Assembly (NCBI GenBank): GCA_021234155.1
Contig: JAJEKV010000004.1
Span: forward strand, 15,743,059-15,807,058
Length of the DNA: 64,000 nucleotides
Origin: Isoetes taiwanensis
Lineage: Eukaryota; Streptophyta; Lycopodiopsida; Isoetales; Isoetaceae
Direction: 5' to 3'
Below the pieces are notes generated by a model. It did not search any database. It saw only the letters and a program-made list of their open reading frames with translations, and was not told where the DNA came from. Shown piece after piece: positions 58,566 to 64,000 of this stretch (positions within the stretch are counted from its first letter, which is position 1; the number at the start of each line of letters is the position of its first letter). The position numbers and the translations under genes are program-made.

Positions 58566-59008
58566 ACCGACATGCCCTTAACCAACTGGGCAAAACCGTC
58601 TAGACGTTTATGAGTGGTCGCTTCTACCCATTTATGACGGTATCTCGGGAACGCCCCACATGCACTTTCAAGGTTCGAATACTCGAGCGGTCTACCATGG
58701 GCCCGTTACAGTCTCTCCCACTTGAACTATGCTCGTCCTCGAGCATCCAAGGCTATACCATGTCACAATGATTACCAAGTCTTTGCAAATTACCCATGCA
58801 TATAGGCACCCATGGAGACTCGAACTCGAGACCTGCTCTGATACCAACTGTGCTCTGATACCAACCGACATGCCCTTATCCAACTGGGCAAAACCGTCTA
58901 GACGTTTATGAGTAGTCGCTTCTACCCATTTATGCCGGTGTCTCGGGAACGCCCCACATGCACATTCAATGTTCAAATACTCGAGCGGTCTACCATGGGC
59001 CCGTTACA
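58566..59008 (-). mobile_element. TRIM: miniature LTR retroelement, 443 bp
   Basis: Two direct repeats of 145 bp (58566-58710 and 58864-59008, about 7 differences) flank a 153-bp interior. Read on the minus strand, each LTR begins TGTAACGGGCCCATGG. The interior begins at once with TGGTATCAGAGC (tRNA-iMet primer site) and ends with a purine tract AAGTGGGAGAGAC just before the second LTR. There is no coding capacity, so it must move with enzymes from another element. I found no target duplication. Confidence 0.85.
58835..58863 (-). other. Doubled primer binding site of the TRIM
   Basis: TGGTATCAGAGC occurs twice on the minus strand (58863-58852 and 58846-58835) as a 17-bp tandem repeat. The inner copy continues AGGTCTCGA, close to the complement of the tRNA-iMet T arm. 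Confidence 0.8.
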
Positions 59009-59642
59009 GTTGTGACATCTGAAACAACCGGATTTAGAGTCGGCTGCACTGATCGACAACTCAGCATCCCCCATGCGTGGCTCTATCCGATTGTGGGAAA
59101 AAAAAAACCCTGCACCTTCGCCAAAGGAATTCCACGTTGGTTTCTAAACATGATCCAGGTACCAGCATCATCTTTATACGTATTTCAATATATCACAATA
59201 AACCTTCACAAATCTGAAGAAAATAATGACTATGCTAGAACATTTCTTAACATGTGTACATATTTGTCATTGAATATTTTAGGGTCTAAGACAATGGTCT
59301 TAGATTGTGAATAATGATTATTTATAGATATCCCATAAACCTAGCTCGGTGAACAGTGTTCCCGGCCAGGTGCTTTTGAAAACACGGATCTAGCAACAGA
59401 CATGCTGATCCAAAGGTAATGATTCAAGGATTGCTGGAAAGCGGTGATCCTAAACTGTATATAAGATGAATTCTAAGTAAAACATATCGGTGTGTTCAAT
59501 GCAGCAATCGATCAAAGTTGCTAGACCTATTATATGATTTATTTTGTAATTATGGTTCATCAAGTATTTTGCATAAGTGTGTGACATTTGTGATATCTAA
59601 TAGTTGTTAATTGATTTTACTTTGAGTTGAGATTCCTTTCAG
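59009..59642 (+). other. Spacer ending in a Copia LTR of unknown start
   Basis: The end of an LTR (…GATTCCTTTCA) directly precedes the primer site at 59643. The LTR start cannot be placed because the matching 3' LTR is missing. 59,009-59,300 shows nothing recognisable. Confidence 0.4.
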
Positions 59643-59878
59643 TGGTATCAGAGCTAAATTGCACAATGTCTACACGTTTTGGAGCTACACTATAAGCTCT
59701 GTTGAAATATTTCAAGGAGTTGGAGGATTTCAAATATGGAAAGAGAGAATCAAGGAGGTCTTGCAATTTGAAGGTCTGTGGTATATTATTGAACCAAATG
59801 CTGAGGTTAGTGATGAAGTAAGCAGTACTGCAGTTGGTGAATCTTCAACAGCAAAGTCAGGAGAATCCACTGCCAAAT
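59643..59878 (+). mobile_element. Copia 5' internal end: primer site and gag start, truncated
   Basis: GTGGTATCAGAGC (tRNA-iMet site) is followed by ATG and MSTRFGATL, then after a stop and shift by EIFQGVGGFQIWKERIKEVL and QFEGLWYIIEPNAEVSDEVS. This matches the gag start of the 40-kb Copia (MTTRLGASL, VFKGTGGFQVWKEKIKEILE). It ends abruptly at 59,878 where LINE sequence begins. Confidence 0.8.
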
Positions 59879-61763
59879 CATCCTGCATGGTCTTCCCATG
59901 AATAATGGTTCACAAGAGATCTGTAATCAGTATGCAGATGACACTTTCTTGTTCTTAATGGATGATGAGCAGAATTTGCAGAATGCCATTTCCTTGTTGG
60001 ACAAATTCTCTTTGGCTTCTGGTATCTTTGTGGGGTGGCAAAAGTGTACTGCACTGTGGGCCCTAGACTCTCCAGTGCCGTCTTCTGTGGTTGCATTTCC
60101 ATGGAAGGTTCTTCCTCATGGGAAGGCAACTAAGCTTCTAGGCATTCCAGTTGGTATACACATCTCATCTGGTGATGCGTGGGATGTCATTATTAATGGG
60201 TTGGAAAGGCATTTGTTCTGGTGGTCCACGGCTAAGTTATCCATGGCTGGTCGCGGTGGCGTGGCAAAGTCGGGCCTCGAAAGTGGTACACATGTCTACA
60301 TGGCATCCATCTTGCTGGCACCGCAGTCAAAGATGCAGCTCATTGTTTGCACTGTCAGGAACTTCATCTGGGGTGGCACTGAAGAAGGAGCTGATGTTGA
60401 AGTTAGTTGGGCGAAGTGCATTATGCCTAAACTTTGTGGGGGGCTGGGGATGATTCACTTTCTTCTCCAGAGCAAGGTGCTGATCTCTAAGTTCATGTGG
60501 CGGATTCTCAATAATGCGGATAATTCTCCAGGTCTGCGTCTCATTCACCAGTCTTTACAGAGGTGCATTTCCTTTGGCTCTCCATCCATTAAGCCTCTCC
60601 TCCCATGGGCCTTATTCTATCCACTTTCTCCATATCCTAATGCATCTCCTTTCCTCAAGGGGTTGCTAAGCGCTTGGGGAGACTCAGGCGCACTTTGTTT
60701 CGGGGATTCAAATCAATGGCCCCCACGGATCCTACGGCCCGTTGTTGGTGGATCCCTTTGGGTGGCGGTCATGCGATTGTCCCCGGTCTCTTCGTCCATC
60801 CATTGACGAACGTCGGTGGCGAGCAGCAGGTGTGCTCACGGTATCTGCATGGTATAATGAGACAAGATTGTTGACGTGGAATGAGTTCAAATTAAAGTTC
60901 CTTCTTCTTCGTTGGGACCGGAGCATTTGGGAAAAAGTAGCTGCTACACTTCCTTCACACCAACAAGATGTGGCTCCCCAGCTCTGGGTGGTTCATGGCA
61001 GTGTTAAGGAGGAGCACCTGGTGCACTCGATGTATGTGATCCTGCTTCATCCTGAGGTGTTGCCTCCATCGCCAAAGTGGCCTTTAGTTATCCCCGAGCC
61101 TCATCGTAAAGCAGTCTGGCGATGGGTATGGGATAAATTGCTTCATCCTAAGCTATCTATTTTATGGTGGCAGATCACTCATAGATGCGTGCGGGTAAAC
61201 ACTGTTGTTCATCGATTTCGTCCAGAAGTCTCTGTGATCTGCCCTCTTTGCACGCAGAGGGATGAGACAATTGAGCACTGCTTTTTCTTGTGTCACCATG
61301 TTCGACCTGCTTGGCAGTGACTTCTGAGTCTTTTCCATTGTGACTTGAATAGTCAGCAGGTCCTTTTGTCAATCTATCCTAGTTCTTGGGACAAGTTGGC
61401 AAAGAGGGCTTTCCACTTAGCATCTGCTTGGATCATCTGGTCCATCTGGAAGAGACGAAATCTCCTCATCTTCAAGGGACAACTCTTTTCAGATATGCAA
61501 GTGCTTAGCGATGCCCGTTGTCGCATTGTGAAGGCGTACAAATGTTCTTCCTTGAAGGATGACATCAAAAGTGTCATTTGGGAACAATATCTTCAGATTC
61601 ACACCTACTCATAGCAAACAATTGTGCTCATGGTGATCTGTATTCTCTGCTTTTCTATGTTATGTATGTGGTGGGTGGTGTTGCTCTAGTGGATATCTTC
61701 TCCACTGGGTTTTGAGCCCCCCATGCACTCTTTGTATTCTTTTGAGTAATAAAGGTCCACGTT

Positions 61764-61796
<33 letters not shown>
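59879..61796 (+). mobile_element. 5'-truncated L1-type LINE with poly(A) tail
   Basis: It starts inside RT (LHGLPMNNGSQEICNQYADD, with the YADD site), continues through WQKCTALWALDSPVPSSVVA and HGKATKLLGIPVGIHISSGD, and ends with KLLHPKLSILWWQITHRCVR and CPLCTQRDETIEHCFFLCHH. A 3' UTR with AATAAAGGTCCACGTTCAT and about 28 A (61768-61796) follows. It is very close to the 30-36 kb LINE. Frameshifts occur near 60,680-60,800, and a TGA replaces Trp in AWQ-stop. No target duplication found. Confidence 0.88.
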
Positions 61797-61799
<3 letters not shown>

Positions 61800-63910
61800 C
61801 TGAGCTAGTCCAGACAACAACCCTACTAGCACATCAGACTAATCAGACTATTTTGGTCAATCCCTCCATAGTCTTATCATTCCATACATGGACTGAGCTA
61901 ATCCAAGATGGCATATCTTCTCCATGAACCATAAATGACCCATGTTCATGCCTTAGTTCAGCTGTGCAGTTACGCCATTTAGAACTAATAATTCCAGCAT
62001 TACTACTTACATGATCATTTTCAATACCTTCAACGTTAACAAATATGATCATGCATATTTTAGCACTATACCATTCAAGAGCATGACGTTTCTTTTTAAA
62101 TTAAATACATGATACAAAATACCACTATTGGCATCATACATGAGCAATGGCAAAAGGCCAGCTAGATTTAGATATCAAAGTATCAAAATAAATATTCATG
62201 CATTAACTTATGCCTGCAAATGATATAATAGAATAACTTAGGTATCTTGTTTAAAATAAAAGAGATATTGTTTAGTATAAAGTCACTTCCCTTTATTAAA
62301 TAAAGGATCGATTAGTTGCATGAACAATAGTAGTTCTTGTATGCTAAGCCAGTTGAACTTGGCAGCCTGATTCCATCGATTCCATCATCCATGTAAAACA
62401 CTTAATCCTAGGACAAGAGCGCCACATTGAGAGGAGAATATCCGTACCTGCAGCCAAACAAGCAAACATTAGCACGAAGTGGTAATGATGCAGGGGCCAA
62501 AAGGTACATTGGGTATTCTCGGCTCATCGCCCTTCACCCAATGTAGCCTCTTGCCCTTGGTTAGTGTAAGCAAATGGAGAATAGAATGAAAAATATGGAG
62601 GAATAAATTCAGTACAAATTTTGGAATTCTAAGACACAAAAATGTTTTATGCAACCAGCATAGTTTATCGCTTCACAAGCAAGCTTACTTTTGTAGCATC
62701 ACTTCCAAGTGTGCACCAATCGTGCAAAATGGTGTTTCAAATAAGACATCCAAACCTTATTATAACAAGGACTAATTTGCAGTTTATAAGCATTTGCAAA
62801 GCTTCCTTCTGCTATAACATGATAAAGGAACAGATCCAGTTACCTGAAGTTCGATTTGAGTGATTTATCCTCGCCCTCCAGCCGATTGCATAGGGATACT
62901 GAGGATCTTTTGATATATTTCATCTCTGCATCTCTGATCTTCCCTGAGAATCATATCTATACATGCAGAAGAGCTTATAGAAATGGGTCGAGCTTGGAGC
63001 AGGCAGCCAAAATAACTCATTTGGATCTTTTCAAAGCAAATCAATGCTGCAAAAGACTTCATGGTTTTGCTTTAAGAGCATGCAAACGGCCAAGAAAATG
63101 TGCCGAATCCATGTATTAGCCACGAAATTTATCTATATGAAGGGCATTTTGGCCTGAGAAAGCTACACATATCGCTGGAAGCGCCGTTAACGTGAGCTCT
63201 GCCCTAGTCTTCATTGGCAAAAAACCTAGAGAACACCGGTATAATGTTTACCACTTTTTTTGGATTTCCAAAAGTTCATTCCATTTCCATGTATTAGGAC
63301 CTCCATAAATTCAAGGTCACACTTAATGTTAGAGAAAAAGATCTACTTAATGCTGGAGGCACAATCAATTTGGATATCTCCCATCTCTCCCTTTGTTTCC
63401 AGGCGCCACCGCCTCAGCACCTAGGCGCCACCGGCGCCAGCCTTTGAAGCAGCAGGAGCAGCATAGCCTTTAGTTTACAGCCAGGTTTCCGGCAACCTTG
63501 AGGCCCAGATCCGCAGGGTTCAGCAGGTCTTCGGCAGGCTTAGGGCCCAGTTTCCAGTTAGTCCGACCCCAGCAGTATCTGCCAGCCTGATTTTCGCCCT
63601 TGGTTGATCCGCAAGGTATGCATCAGATCGATTCATGTCATGCAGGTTCCTTTTCTGTGGCAGTACATCTCTCGATTTAATTCGGTATGGTAATTCTCGC
63701 CCATGCATCAACGGCCCAGCCTCTTTCCCAGCCCGACCCTAATCTCTTTGTCCCTATTGCCATAGCGGCAGCACAGCCCCGTTGCAATTCCATATATCTC
63801 AGACCAGCTACTGTCACCAATTTCTAGCCCCCTTATCTTGACCTGCCCCTACCTCGATCTAGTTCAACCAGTTCTTTTGGCCTCACTTACTTCCTGATTC
63901 ATAGAGCATC
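61797..63910. other. Right-hand stretch with unassigned possible exons
   Basis: On the minus strand 62052-61843 reads SKWRNCTAELRHEHGSFMVH and GEDMPSWISSVHVWNDKTME, which looks like real protein. About 62560-62469 reads KGKRLHWVKGDEPRIPNVPF then GPCIITTSC; a TTGGCTGCAG acceptor-like site lies further along the minus strand near 62,450. These may be exons of one minus-strand host gene, but I cannot identify it. 63,400-63,900 is GC-richer and may be a promoter or leader. Confidence 0.3.
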
Positions 63911-64000
63911 ATGACGATCAAACGTATGGCCAGAGAGACCCGCAAGGCAAAGAACCTTATCAGGGTGCCCGTGCCATCTGATCAGCCCTATGACCCCACG
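63911..64000 (+). CDS. ORF running off the window end
   Basis: ATG at 63911 opens MTIKRMARETRKAKNLIRVP and stays open to the last base. The basic start and the long leader upstream could fit a host gene or a retroelement ORF. Only 30 codons are visible. Confidence 0.2.
   Translation, partial: MTIKRMARETRKAKNLIRVPVPSDQPYDPT

Noticed and set aside
58692-58976. 94-codon minus-strand frame in the TRIM
   Set aside because: Covers LTR and primer site sequence; TRIMs have no coding region.

Overview
This is eukaryotic nuclear DNA from a land plant. The support is a seven-exon plant-type MOSC gene with GT-AG introns, pieces of plant families (GT47 exostosin, CASP-like, a VPF-x-WE-x-x-PGKPK protein), and Copia elements and plant L1-type LINEs (zf-RVT tail, DUF4283-like ORF1). 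Low gene density, thick nested transposon debris and AT-rich spacers point to a large genome such as a fern or gymnosperm; that lineage guess is weak.

Layout. 0.2-2.0 kb: one intact-looking minus-strand MOSC gene. 2.1-6.1 kb: an unidentified plus-strand split gene and a minus-strand remnant of a GT47 glycosyltransferase. 6.5-11.3 kb: an old, frameshifted Copia element with diverged LTRs. 13.9-14.3 kb: a MITE with long inverted arms. 15.7-19.8 kb: a region with a CACTA-like end, an alpha-tubulin fragment and LINE debris. 19.8-23.8 kb: a truncated LINE abutting a broken MULE/FAR1-like transposase gene that is preceded by a dense cluster of a 12-bp palindromic motif. 25.2-27.9 kb: a 5'-truncated LINE with target-site duplication. 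28.4-30.1 kb: an unknown exon and a second, non-L1 type of LINE ending in ATTCT repeats. 30.6-36.35 kb: a structurally full-length LINE on the minus strand. 37.9-39.8 kb: an ORF1-only LINE copy. 40.4-45.8 kb: a young Copia with apparently identical LTRs, inserted in a TPR-SET pseudogene (46.6-40.0 kb). 46.9-48.6 kb: an unknown ORF and a broken kinase-like gene. 49.2-55.2 kb: LINE debris, a tRNA-like SINE head, a perfect foldback, a GATA microsatellite and a second MITE. 56.8-58.0 kb: fragments of two plant genes. 58.6-59.0 kb: a miniature LTR element (TRIM). 59.6-61.8 kb: a Copia gag start cut off by a LINE 3' half. The rest is mostly unassigned.

Only the MOSC gene looks intact, although its C-terminus is short. 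The other host-type genes are partial or carry stops and frameshifts. I see no operon-like or pathway-level system. The interest lies in the transposable elements: a Copia primed from the tRNA-iMet anticodon region, a young Copia with four in-frame stops, a TRIM with a doubled primer site, an ORF1-only LINE, a snap-back LINE junction, and a repeat pair 45 kb apart in opposite orientation.
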